A stretch of DNA of 64,000 bases, taken from Paramacrobiotus metropolitanus. Taxonomy: Eukaryota > Tardigrada > Eutardigrada > Parachela > Macrobiotidae. How positions within the stretch are numbered: the stretch's first letter is position 1; every line of letters begins with the position of its first letter. This document shows positions 47,114 to 58,758 of the stretch, in pieces. The notes beneath the pieces were generated by a model, which searched no databases, was not told the origin of the DNA, and was given only the letters and a program-made list of their open reading frames with translations. The stretch covers positions 620,001 to 684,000 of the forward strand of contig NW_026570253.1 of assembly GCF_019649055.1 (NCBI RefSeq), in the 5' to 3' direction. The translations under genes and the position numbers were made by a program.

Positions 47114-50100
47114 ATGTCAGCAATGACTAAATTAAATGATCCCGATGACCTCTTGTATTTGCTTGGCGATCCGGGACTGTTCCAGATTATTCAGTTTATG
47201 CTATTGGCATGTCAGTTTATACCGGCTATGATGAGTGATTTCATGCCAATATACCATAACATTCGTCCCAGGGCTGTCAGAATCCCGGAACAATTTTCTT
47301 CAACTTTAGACAATGCATCATTAATGGCGGGAGAAAAGAAAATGTATAACCTAAGCAGTTTTTGTGAGTTCTTTCCTGATGTGAATGCAGAAAATGCCGG
47401 CTTGGAGTATGTTTATGCCGACCGTCAATGGTCAGTGGTTGGAGAAGTGAGTACGGTAACTCACCCTGCGGGGCACTCACACAAAAACGGCAGATACAAT
47501 ATTAATGTCTGCAAAGTGTCAGATATATACCGGTAATCATGTAATAATCACGTAAGTATTGAACATATTTTGTGCCACAAACATATTTTTCGACACCTTC
47601 GTTTTTCATTTTCCGCTTCAGTAGACCGAAAAGGGAGTGGGTTTTTGATGTTTATTAATGTTTAAAATTTTTTTACGCAGTGGGACCGCGGAAGCTTCTT
47701 TTACTGTTGTGATGGTTGTTAAAAACGATGACATTACGCTGCAGCCGTAATATTTTACCGTAATATTAGTGTAGCTCAGTAAAGAAGTACACTGAGAAGT
47801 TGCGAACGGACTACGTAACAAGACCTAAACTAAAATATTTGTTCTAGGTTTATATCCTACTTGCCATCAGAGGGCATCATCCTAATGCTGTCTTAGAATG
47901 CTGTTTTTGTCATAGTTTTAAGGAATTATTTATTTTCTGAACTTCTTTCTAGATGGATCTCATATGCAAAAGATCTTGGCTTCCAGAGTTTGCCACAACA
48001 ATATATTTTTTGGGTATGCAATCACCAGCAATTTATTTACGATTTTAAAAGAAATTGTCTCAATTCTTTTCATAAAGTCAATCACAAAGCGTGAAGTTTT
48101 GTAACAGTAGGTTATCTGATTTCAGGACAGATCGCAGCCAGGTACGATATCGATGGAACTCGATTGATATTTGAGTTAATAATTTTTTCATGGTTGAGAA
48201 AAAGTTTTGTTTATCTGATTTATCTATAATCATGGCAAATACATACACACGTATAGAAGTATAAGTAATACTATGCACGTAATAATTGCACAAATCGAAT
48301 CTGTTTCAGTCCTGTTTGTGGTTTTATCGCCGATAAATACGGACGCCGGCCAACCGTGCTGGTTTGCAATCTGATGTTCACATTATTTGCCGTGTCTATG
48401 GCCTTCTCCTATTACTATCCCATCTTTGTAATCTTGAGTTTTTTTCTCGGATTATTCAAGCAGGTAAGCAATCGAAATTCTATAGTTTTCAATCAACTGA
48501 ACATTTAATAAATATTATTTGCTTATAAGGATAGTGTCATCGCTTTCCCTATATAGATATTACCTGGTTTCTTTCAAAGGTGAATCTAATTTCAATCTAA
48601 ATAAAGCCTACCAAATTCTGTATGGTTGCACTGCTTAGTCAGGCGCTATGCACTACAGTTTGTATATCTAAATCTAATATCATCTATGCAACATATTATT
48701 AATGTTATCTAATCTAACGGCATTTATGTACATTTTTAAGGGAATCCAAGCTACTTCGGTGATATTGATGATCGAATGGATACAGCCGAAACGACGTGCC
48801 ATTTGGTCTGCCATTGCACAGTTTCCCTTTTCCTTTGCTGTCATAATATTCGCCGGCACCGGCTACTTTCTGCGGAATTGGCGTTACATTCAAATCGTGG
48901 TTGGCTTGTCAAATTTCACGGCCCTGGCATTTTATTGGTAGGTGAAACACTTTATTGCATATACAACAACAAAGCCGTTATCGGCATATATAACCTACAG
49001 TCAAGTTTGCAATATTGAATCGGCACAATTATTAAACAGTCAAAATAAATGAACTCAAAATTATAATACGAGACTCATACATGTATTTATGTGATTAATA
49101 AGAAGCTGCCAGTACTAAATTTGAATTTCGCCAGGTTTGCCCCGGAATCTCTACGATGGCTGATTCTTCACGGCAGGCAACATGAGACTCGGAAAGTGTG
49201 CGCTAATGTGGCAAAATTCAATGGAATTTCTCTAGGCGACGATCAGCTGGACGAGATCAATCACATTTCCGCCAAACGTGCACCGGCTACTGCTGCTGCA
49301 CCGGCTGCATCCCAGTCGTTGTTTGTCTGTTTTAAGACCAAATACCTAAGACTGTTCACGCTGATGGGATGTTTCTTATGGTACGTGTAGAGTTATTATT
49401 AGGCTTGCAGCCAATGATTAAAACTAACGTCCATGCGTATATCAGTAGTTGTCCATTTAAATAATAACCGAAAAGGTCATCCGTCTGTTACTCCAAGCGT
49501 TAATGCTGACCTGGCCAATGCGCATTTGTATATAACATATACTGTTAGATATTTTTACTTTTAGTAAAAGCATTTCTTTGAAGGATGGCCACCTTTTTCG
49601 TGTATTTTTCCTTTTCCTTCTTGGTGGCCAACATGAGCGGAAGCATTTACCTGAACATAGCCATCAGCGGATGTATGGAGCTTATTCCGCGCTCTATTGG
49701 AATCTTTATGGCCAAAAAGTACGCATATGTAAAGAACAGCAAAATTAAAGTTTACTATATTTTACAAGATCACCAAAGTTGCACATGCAGTATACCTGTG
49801 GCATGGTCATCCAATGCAAATGTCACATGCTTCTAATCAAGTGATTGTGCTGACGAAGCACGTCAGAGGGTATCCGAATCAAAATTAATTCGTGCATTTA
49901 AATGAGTATTTTTTATGTCCGCGACTCCGCACTCGTACCGCGCTAAAAATTAATTCGGATTGCACATGTGTTTTGCAGGTTCACAAACCGTGCTTCGTTA
50001 TGCGGCTATTTTGCCGTCGCCGGTGTATTGGCGATAATTGCCGGAGTACTGCCGGAGCAGCACGGTGTCGTGCAAACGGTGCTGGCACTGTTGGGCCGCA

Positions 50101-50734
50101 TGAGTGTGGTCGGATGCTTCGCCGTCATGCAGGTGCTCACTTCGGAACTGCTGCCCACCATCGCGCGCAACAGTGGATTCGGATGGTGCTGTGTGGCCAT
50201 GCGAACCGGTTGCATGGTCGCACCGCAGCTGGTATTTCTGGTAAATAACCACAAGTTTACTGTCTTTTTATAAAGCAGAAACCAAGCCGTTGCAGTGATC
50301 ACGCAGTTTATTTTACCATCTTTCAAGGAATACCGAATGTCATTTACACGTCAATTTTGGAGAGCTTTAGAATAATATTATGCTGGCGCTAGCTTAAAAC
50401 TCGCACTCTGTTAATTAATAGGTCATATTAGTTTTATTTTAAATTTTAGGCGACCGTTACACCCTTCAAAGGCATGCCATTAGTGGTGGCGGGGGCGGCT
50501 TCCCTATTGGCCGCCGGGATAACAATACTCGTACCGGAAACAAGTGACATGCGCTTACTGGCCACCGTGGAAGAAGTGGAGAGTTTCGGTAAACGCGAGA
50601 TGTTGGCATTTCGGCACAAGGATATTCCCGTCATCACTGTGCTAAAATCCACCATCCGGAAACGGCATGCCGCCCAAAAAAGTACTTCTCCACCACTCGT
50701 TATCAGCCATGATTATAATAATGGCGAAACGTAA
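47114..50734 (+). CDS. SLC22-like membrane carrier C
   Basis: Third tandem carrier, 562 residues in nine exons: 47114-47446, 47953-48013, 48126-48141, 48310-48463, 48741-48937, 49135-49380, 49584-49718, 49979-50240 and 50450-50734. Marks: DDLLYLLGDPGLFQ, a WSVVGE-MDLICKRSW junction, GFIADKYGRR, FAPESLRWLI, NIAISGCMELIPRS, TSELLPTIARNSGFG and LVPETSDMR. The third exon is only 16 nt and codes GQIAA. Without it, exon 2 (phase 1) and exon 4 (phase 2) cannot be joined, and with it the summed length (231 nt) equals that of A and B. N-glycosylation-type sites occur in the loop after segment 1. The acceptors before exons 5 and 7 are AAG rather than CAG/TAG. The substrate is unknown. Confidence 0.87.
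48126..48141 (+). other. 16-nt micro-exon of carrier C
   Basis: Flanked by TGATTTCAG and GTACGA. It supplies the residues GQIAA and the first two bases of the next Ser codon, restoring the match to GQIIGSP in carrier A. Confidence 0.75.
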
Positions 50735-51404
50735 CTGATGGAATATAACTGCTCAATGTTGCGATACCAGTACCTTGTGCCTTAAGGAAAGTGAATTTTT
50801 TGCTGTATAAAAAGGGAAGCTTCTATTGCGTAAATTTATCTTTTGCTTCATCACTCGTGTTCATGTTCACTGCGGTAAAAGTATTCAGAGAAAATCGGAA
50901 TGACAGCCAGGATCAATGTTTCGCACAAGTAACCATGCCTTACAAATGCAAGTTTTAAGTCAGTTTATTTCGATCTATTTACCGTACCTACAGTCATTTA
51001 TACACAAACATCGCCGCTTGTGCTGTTTTGAAAATAACAAGACAGCACAGCATCAATAAATTAACCATATTCTTATCCCGCAACTCCATTAATCTATTTA
51101 AAGCACGAAGTCATCGTGACTAGGAAAGCGGATGCAAAAAGAGAGGAAATATATTCGCCAAAGAAGACAGACACGAACCAAAAGAGCTCACAAGGAAACA
51201 TCAAAAGTGGGAACTTTCCAAAAATTGGAGCACTGCACAGGAGAAACCGAGGAACGAGAGGAAACAAATTTTGCCAAAAATCACATAAATTGCACCCACT
51301 TCAAAAAACATCCACCGTGGCACGGAATATAAACCGTTACGTAGAAGCCGATACTCGTACACTCAAAACATCCCTGAATGTTCGTTCCACCGTCGCTTCA
51401 ATCC
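50735..51404. other. Convergent 3' region, carrier C / BTBD10-like gene
   Basis: About 670 bases between two converging stops. The part from 51115 to 51330 is purine-rich and open on the plus strand, but that frame then runs antisense into the BTBD10-like exon and is not a gene. It probably contains both 3' untranslated regions. Confidence 0.4.
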
Positions 51405-53205
51405 TTATTCGTGTTCCTCCTCTTCCCCGCTGGACACACCAGCCTCCTCCGGTTCTACCACCACCGGTTGCTCCACCGGAAACTCCACATCAGGTTCCGG
51501 CTCCACGGGAATATTCACAATGGCGTTAACATCGTCCAGGGGATGTTCAGCAGCAGCGGCTGCCAGCGATCCTGCAGATCGTGATCGCGAGCGAATACAC
51601 TGGAAATCCACATGCCGACTGCGGGCGTCCTCCTTCTCCCACGACAGCCGAATAAACGGCCGCTGCACGTAGAAATACGACGCCTCCAGCTTTCCATCCC
51701 AGCGCGGCCGAATCCGGTCGACATGCGTCGGGAACCCTTCCGTGCCCAGACACACCTTCTTAAAACCGCGCTCCGTCAGCACTCGCTTGGCCACATCCCG
51801 ATTTTCCACGTATTTAAAGAATGTGAGCAAGGCGGTGCTATGCAAGATCTGCGATTGCTCTTCACCAGACGGCGGTGGGAGCTTGTCATTCCAGTGCACT
51901 TCTTCGTCATCCATCAGGATTACCACGTTGCACTCGCGCTCACCTTTCAGCGCTCGCTGTACAATACAAGGCATAATCTTCTGCTCTAACTGAGATTCGA
52001 ATTCGCGTCGTGCTCCGTCATTAGAGATCTCGTGTAAGAGTGCGCGGAGATCATAGGTCTTGATGGTGTTGGCGTTGAAGGGGATCAGTAGGAAATCACA
52101 CAGGTCGCGGAGATCAGCCAGGGAGATGTCAGCGGGATGCTTAATGTAGCCCAGCTTGTAGTAGTCCTGTCAATGTCAGATAATTACGCAGTGCACGCAA
52201 GGATATATTTACAGCGTATTACATCTACTCCAGAATTTCATATCAGTCAGTTACATGACGGAAATAAATCGCATGCAGCCTTGTGACTTTCTAGGGATTA
52301 TTCTACCGCCATTAAGCTGCAAATCCATATTTCAGCAATTTTATCCTGAGTTTAAATAACGTATCTTTAATTAACAAAGGATGCCTGCAGAATGGCCAAG
52401 AAGCAAGCAGGATTAATGCTGAAATCAAACTTACAGAATATACCAAACCAAGAACAGAATGCTATTTTCCCACTCAATGTACAACAATCCAATAAGCAGT
52501 TATAAAAATCAGCACCCAAAAAAATGAGCAAACAGACGCACAACTATCACTGAAATTTTATTTAAGGAAGGGACCAAAACGCTCAGGAACACAAGCACGC
52601 TGCACATTAATCCGACTCTTCATACTTAATGTATAATTACGGTCACCGTAAATTTCTGATCTATTTATATTTCAATAATTTACGAAACTATATAGTCACC
52701 AAAATAACTAACCAAAGAAACAAACAATCATTTTAACTGCACTTTACTTCGGTTTTTGTCCACATTGAAGAAGAAATTAAAAACAGCTGATCAACATACC
52801 AGTGCCACACGGAAGAAATCGGCAGAAAAGTCCATATTTAACACAAAATCGCCTCGATCGTTCTGCTTAACGATATCGTGGGTAGGTGAGCAAGCAACCA
52901 TTTTCCCCAGCATGGTTTCCGGATGGGCCGCCACGCAGTCACGGTTAATCTACAACAACACAAACAACATGAGCCACATGACATTTTCATCAATCTGCGG
53001 CATGCAGCTCAGTCACTGAGTAAGCCAGACAATTTCGTACAGTGAAATGAGTTCCGTTAACAACGAAAGTCACAGTATTGGCGTTGCCAGCGCGGTGCTT
53101 GACATCACAGCGAGGAGAACTTCTCAACTGCTCATTAACATTGCTGGCACCGGCATTTACGGAATTTCGCGAGGACGACCGAACATTCGGAGATGTCCGA
53201 TCCAT
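51405..53205 (-). CDS. BTBD10/KCTD20: BTBD10/KCTD20-family BTB protein
   Basis: Proposed exons on the minus strand: 53041-53205, 52800-52949 and 51405-52166, 358 residues in phase 0 throughout. A BTB-type domain is split over the exons: VTFVVNGTHFT, then AAHPETMLGKM and FFRVALDYYKLGYIK. It is followed by HEISNDGARREFE, GERECNVVILMDDEEV, HSTALLTFFKYVENRDVAK and the very conserved FIRLSWEKEDARSRHVDFQC near the C-terminus. The tail is acidic (ends SSGEEEEHE). Vertebrate members bind and promote Akt activity by restraining its dephosphorylation; that role is an inference here. The N-terminus is short and Ser/Asn-rich. The ATG at 53205 is the first possible start after an upstream stop, but an additional upstream exon is possible. 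Confidence 0.88.
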
Positions 53206-54610
53206 TCCAATTTCCACAAGAATTTTTACCGCGTAACCTCTTCAGTCCTCTGCAAACACACCAATGCAGCAACAGAAGAAGTTATCAACCATGTGGAATG
53301 TGGATTAACTCAATATAAACATCCAGGTAGTTATCAACACGACCTGAATCAGAAAAAGCTGCAAAAATTAACGAAAAGGAAAATCCCGTAGCCGTAGGAT
53401 AAGTCAGCACGATCGGATCGATGAGTTGAAAATGTTAAGCAACTAATTCGGTTTCTAAATTCTTATGAGCTAAAAATCAAAAATGCATAATCATTATAAG
53501 AGGGAGTTAACGGTTAACCCTCATAATCTTACCGCTCTACTGTAGATGTTGAGAAAATAATGCTCACCGTCTTGCGAGTAATCTCGGTGTTATCACTGTT
53601 ATGCAACACAAAAAATCCAATAATGTAAAGATGTCCAATAATGTAAAGTCACACTAGCAGCGGTGACTACTAGAAGTAGGAAGGATTTATTTGTAGATCA
53701 GTAACAGATGCACTGAATATGTTTTCAAACCTTGTCTCAATTAATAAGAGTTGTGCCACAATCCTCTGAATCCTTCAATAGTATGTTCACCAACTAAGGT
53801 TCTTCAACAAAAAACGGCAACAATTTCACTGCATCCATAAAGCTGCAAAAAATCAAATCGTCCTTGAGCTATTCACATGAAATCAGCATCCACGTGCTTC
53901 GCAGGATCTTACATGAATGCGATCATCTGCGAATCGTGCTTCCTGCTGTAGCTTGCTGTCTGGTTGCATAAAAAAACATTGAAATGGCGTACAGAGATTA
54001 TGCAGTTGCGCCGTCCTAAAAGCGCTTGAATGCGCTCAGCGAAATCTCTTTCTTTATTTTAATAACGATAAGGTCGCCAGTTGCCTTATTATATTTAAAT
54101 TTCGCAAGGACTTAATTTAATTTAATACACAGTCATTTATAACGTCACCCAGATTCTAAAGCTTTAAAATTTATTAGCCAAGACTGCCAAGTGAACCTAG
54201 ATACGAACATCCCATCTTGACATTGCAGCGATTTCCCTGTAGAACGCATGACGTTCGAGGCTGCACTCGGCCACCAATCACATGGCGTTTTGCGATATCA
54301 CCTCATTCATGAGTGTCCACCAATTCAATCTGTTCATAGCGGAAATGCTGCGCGCGTGTTGTCATAGCGCTATTTCGGATTTGCGGTTCGCGAAACATTC
54401 AAGGAAGTGCTCTGCCTGGACTATAAATTCTCGAGAAGGTAAGATCCCAGACGCTCGTAACGCTGTAGTAGTTTTCGCACGAGATTCTGTTGTTTTTTTC
54501 AAGTGTTATATCTTTTCTACGGATTGCAGCTGCCAGCACCCACACAGCTAAGTTCAAACGGTTCCTAGTACGGTACTGTAAAAACGATATTCTTTAATCA
54601 ATCTCACAAA
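53206..54610. promoter_or_regulatory. Divergent promoter region, BTBD10-like / CHCHD2-like, with a 5' UTR intron
   Basis: 1.4 kb between divergent starts. A CCAATCA lies near 54275. A likely untranslated first exon of the CHCHD gene ends at about 54439 (AAG then GTAAGATC), and an acceptor after TACGGATTGCAG near 54529 leads into the 5' leader before the ATG at 54611. The remainder is AT-rich without recognised genes. Splice assignment is by motif only. Confidence 0.4.
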
Positions 54611-55789
54611 ATGCCTCGACGTGGTGGTGGTGGACGCTCTCCTTCGCCCATGGGGTAAGCTGACTTTATAAAGAAAAATTTACTATTCGTGAGAGTTTTG
54701 AAATAATAGTGGAAATAGACAAATTGCGCAAAGATAAACTCCGTGAATCCATTGTTATCGAATACACCAACAATTTTGTTTATTTGTCTCGTATAGTTAA
54801 TAGTATAACTATAGTTGGAACTGGTTCTTGGTTTCCTACATGGCAGATTGCATCAGCATATGATTCCTGCCTGAAATGTCTTGGTATTAATTTTGTCCTC
54901 GCGGTTATACCTTATACGTCATTCTGAATTTAATGGAATTCTTCGATTCTGCTTCCAAAACTTGATAGGGATGCAGGTTGTTGGATAATTTATTTTCTAA
55001 TGTAATGTTTGCCATTTTTTTATAACATCATTACCGTAAGTACTTTTTAGGGATAATCAGGACTGATTTCCCGATAAGAACAAGTTCCAATTAAAAACTT
55101 TTTATTTTTCTGAAATCGCCGCGGTACAAAATGACAAAAAAGGCATGAACTTTCGGCTTTTCAATGTGATTTAAGTTCAGAACAGTAACTTTTATCTTGT
55201 ACATGCGTCTCGCCTATGACTGTGGCTGAGCGTTAAAAAAAGTTTTATATCTTCGGCTGCTTCTCTGCTGAAATACGCGTAGCTTCGGGACTAAGTGTCT
55301 GCAGCATTATTAATCAGTTGCTATTTGTATTAATCAGTTGTTATTTGTAGGGGTGCCCCTCGGCGTAGTATGACCACGGCGGCCCCAGCGCGTCCCGCTG
55401 CGCCTCCTCCCGTCCCGGTGAATCCGGCGGCTAATGCGCCCATGGCATATCCCGCCCAACGCCAGCCGGGCATGTTGGGCCAGATCGCAGGTACAGCGGC
55501 CGGTGTGGCCATTGGTTCAGCGGTGGGGCACACCATCGGTCACGCTCTGACGGGTGGCGGCGGCAGCAACCCCCGGGAAGAGGCGGTCTCGGGTACTAAC
55601 CCGCAGCCAGTCGGTTCACCGGGCTACTACCAACAGCAAGCGGCCATGACGCCCTCGTATAATCCATGTGAACTGGAGATGAAGCAGTTTATTGAGTGCG
55701 CCCAACAGAATTCATCGGATATTTCCATGTGCACGGGATTTAATGAGCTACTGAAGCAGTGCCGTGTTAGGAACGGCATGCCGGCCTAA
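54611..55789 (+). CDS. CHCHD2/CHCHD10: CHCHD2/CHCHD10 mitochondrial twin CX9C protein
   Basis: Intermembrane-space protein linked to cristae (MICOS) and respiratory-chain maintenance; CHCHD2 also acts in the nucleus. Exons 54611-54654 and 55351-55789, 160 residues, phase 2. The start [10 protein letters not shown] and the Pro/Ala-rich stretch that follows match the family. The conserved hydrophobic Gly-rich segment reads [21 protein letters not shown], with positions as in human. The C-terminal CHCH domain has two CX9C pairs: [11 protein letters not shown] and [11 protein letters not shown]. The single protein could be orthologous to both vertebrate paralogs. Poly(A) signal AATAAA at 55947-55952. 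It converges with UQCC1. Confidence 0.95.
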
Positions 55790-56210
55790 ATTCACTGTGC
55801 ATTTTCTTTCAGGAATTTTGTCGTGTTTGTGCAGTTTAGACAATTTGGGTTGTTATTAGTTTACTTTGATGTGTGCGACAGTATATTTCCTTTCGGTAAC
55901 CATTGCCGACAAGATAAAGTTGATTTGAACCATTCGGGCGAACTTAAATAAAGTGGAATTGATGCGCGTTGCATTTTCTTGTTCTAATTTTTGCACTGTT
56001 TTCGTTGGGTATTTAGGTTTATTGCAATGAATTTTATCGTCGTGAAATTGAACATACTCGGTACGAGAGCGATCTTGAAACGATAAGAAGAGCAATCAAT
56101 GCAATCAATTTAAAAATCCCAGGATTGACTGCTTACACTAAACATTTCAAACATGATAACATACCGTAATAACATAACATACCGTACAATGAAATCACAA
56201 CTGTTGATTG
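55790..56210. terminator. Shared 3' region of CHCHD2-like and UQCC1
   Basis: About 420 bases between converging stop codons, with AATAAA at 55947-55952 on the plus strand. I see no other feature. Confidence 0.45.
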
Positions 56211-57821
56211 TTAGAACGACGAGGTTTTGGGATCTGAGCTTTTGACTTCATTGATGGGGATCCATTTCACAATTCCATTCGCTAAAATGGTATGCCGGTC
56301 TTGGCATTCCAGATTATCAATCTGCATGCATAAAAGAGCAAATGTCCGCAAAATAAATGCAACCGAAAAACGCCTTATAAAAGATCGCACCTGTTTTCGC
56401 ACGTAATGCACCAACAGCTCTATTTTTCGGGGATCTTCGCACTGCATTGCGAAAAAATTCCTCCAGAGCGCTCCCGCAAGCACTTTATCATCGTAAAGCA
56501 AACCCTGTATCACCATGAACATCAAGTAACAAAAACAATTCCGCGATTTTAAGAGCGGAATTGAACCATATCACGGATTCCTACCTCGTCATAAGCAAAC
56601 AGATTCGCCCTGAACTGCTCGGCTAATATCTTGATCTGCTGTTTTCTGAGCGCAGATGCTGCTTCCTACAAAGAACCGCAGATTAACTGTAACTAAATCA
56701 TCAACACTGTAACCCCTATGCCACATCTGAGAGCTGCCCAGAAATGACTACGCAGTCTAACTGTAAGAATAACAATACAAAGGGGCCCTTTCAAAAGGGC
56801 CTCTGGCCCTTTGAAAGGGCCAGAGGCCCAAAGCTACTATGTATAAACGTTAATCAACGCACTAGTGCTACTTACTCCAAGACTCTTGCTGCGCACCTCC
56901 ACATCCTTCCACATGTTCTTGACTATTTCATTGCGGCAATATTTCCCATCGTAGGCCTCAATACTTAACCGGACAGCGCACATCCTACACACCAGTTCAA
57001 CGTGCCAAAACCGGAAATGCGGGTGCAAACTAGTGGCACTCGGGTTGCCTACCATACATGCAATTCCGTTATCTTGAACCAGGAATTGAAAGTATCCGGC
57101 AGGCCCAGCACGTCGAAGAAATGCAAATGGTTTAAGGGATCAGTGCAGCAACCGTACATGACCATACCGGCGTACTGCAAATCCGTTCGAGAATATTTTA
57201 TCAATTTAAAGCTCTTAATCAATCCCTTAATTCGTTCCCAAACACGGCTGCTGTACGAATTTGCCAGTGCTAATGCATCCGACGTCATCTGTAATCACAG
57301 CAACGAAAAGGCCTTTAATTATATAGTTCAAAAAAGGGATTTAAACTTATTTTACTGGTTGAAAAGCCAAGCAATTTGATTCAAGTGGCAATGCGACAAG
57401 TAAAAACATACTGCGGCAAATTCTTAACAAAATCTTCCGAGATTTCCTTGATCATAAAGTAATGCACAGCAAAACTTAATATGGTCAAGAAAACTTGTAT
57501 TTATGACCTGTACGGCGGCTTTCAACCATTAAAAATTCGGAGAACAAATCAGAGTTGTTTTTTAGAAAAAATTTTACATTTGCAAACCGTTAAAAAATAC
57601 ATAGGAGACGGTAAAATACGATACTGAAAGAAATTCTAAAATTAAGTCACTAACTGTTGCAAATTAATTATAACTAATAAGTAATACAAATAAGCAAGCG
57701 TGCAGAACAGAAAGTTGCATACCATCTGTCTTGAGGATGAAAACGGACGATGAGAACACGAAAGAGCTGGAGAAAAGGCACGGTTGACTGAACTGCAACC
57801 AGCATGCCGACGCGAGTACAT
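56211..57821 (-). CDS. UQCC1: Ubiquinol-cytochrome c reductase complex assembly factor 1 (CBP3 homologue)
   Basis: Mitochondrial chaperone that, with UQCC2, stabilises newly made cytochrome b for complex III. Six exons on the minus strand: 57723-57821, 57053-57288, 56876-56984, 56585-56665, 56391-56504 and 56211-56321; 249 residues in full phase agreement (human about 300). Diagnostic stretches: FGLPDTFNSWF-like DVLGLPDTFNSWFKITELHVW, MCAVRL...GKYCRNEIVKNMWKDVE, AEQFRANLFAYDEG, DDKVLAGALWRNFF and CEDPRKIELLVHYVRKQ. The first exon (MYSRRHAGC... ending FSSSRQM) is Arg/Ser-rich with no acid residue, as expected of a matrix-targeting presequence. It is the least certain exon, since the next one also begins with ATG after a clean acceptor. 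The intron between exons 3 and 4 carries a perfect hairpin. Confidence 0.92.
56797..56829. repeat. Perfect 16-bp hairpin in a UQCC1 intron
   Basis: GGGCCTCTGGCCCTTT at 56797-56812, one base, then its exact reverse complement at 56814-56829. An adjoining weaker palindrome (GGCCCTTT-CA-AAAGGGCC) precedes it at about 56783. The segment is far more GC-rich than its surroundings. Confidence 0.85.
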
Positions 57822-58758
57822 CGGATACAGGACCGAATTCTGAGGGGAACAAATCGGTAATATAATGAATTCGTTTAGTACAGAATTCAGCAATCAAAGC
57901 AGCAAACCATGCTACATTCTTTGATACAACGACATAACCGTACGTACGGTGGCATGATGTCTGCTCGCGCAGTTGGTAATCTGTTTATTCATCGTCAGTG
58001 ATTTCCAGGCGGAACTAAACACTGAAGAGCTGCAGCCGGAAAAGATATGGCGATGCATAACCGAAGCCAGCATAACTGAATTAACGAGATTCGCGGACTG
58101 CGAAAACCAAATACCGCAGTAGCGGGAGACCAGGGGTACTGCGCATCAGAACAGAAGCTCGTCAATGTATTTCTCGCAAGCTGGAGATTAACCGCATAGC
58201 AGCAGATGGAAACACAGAGACTCGAAGAAGAACGATCCTGTTGTCAGCAGTCCCAGTGTAGAGCACACACATTAGACAACGTCTTGAAAAATTGAAATAT
58301 GCCCCGAAAGTCTCACACCAGCTACATATCGCTGAATGACATTATATGACACTGATATTAAACCGTAACGTCTAATAAACTTGTTTTACAAAACTTACAA
58401 AAGAGCGAAAAAATTACGACCCCGACCATTTATTAACTATTACGTATCATTTTTATAACTCACCCCCCCCCCCATATGCGGCAGCGCTAATCCATGTTGT
58501 TGTTTGTTGAAATATAAAAATTTCTGTCAGAAAAGTGAAAACTTTGTTGTTTCGTTCTTCGTTTCATTTTTGTGTTTTTTCTTTCTAATATATTCTTGGT
58601 TACTTCCTTTATGTCAGTTTTAGTTGTGGATTTCTTTTTAACAACACTTTCGTTGTTTCTTTCCCTTTCCCTACTGCTTGCGAAGACTTCCTTATCTGTA
58701 CTGTACTATTATCCGGCGATCAACAGTACCCACCCAAACCTTTTAATCGGGAATCGGG
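57822..58758. promoter_or_regulatory. Divergent promoter region, UQCC1 / LDAH
   Basis: About 940 bases between divergent starts. Contains a run of about 13 C near 58462-58474 and a pyrimidine-rich tract at 58550-58690. The tract could be an intron end or 5' leader of LDAH. No clear core promoter motif. Confidence 0.3.

Noticed and set aside
48014-48309. Apparent frameshift between exons 2 and 4 of carrier C
   Set aside because: Resolved by the 16-nt micro-exon at 48126-48141.
51116-51529. Plus-strand frame with Pro-rich end
   Set aside because: Its right half is antisense to the conserved BTBD10-like terminal exon, and the Pro run is the complement of that gene's Gly/Glu-rich tail.
54709-54927. 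Open frame inside the CHCHD intron
   Set aside because: Lies between a good donor and acceptor of CHCHD2/10 and matches nothing known.
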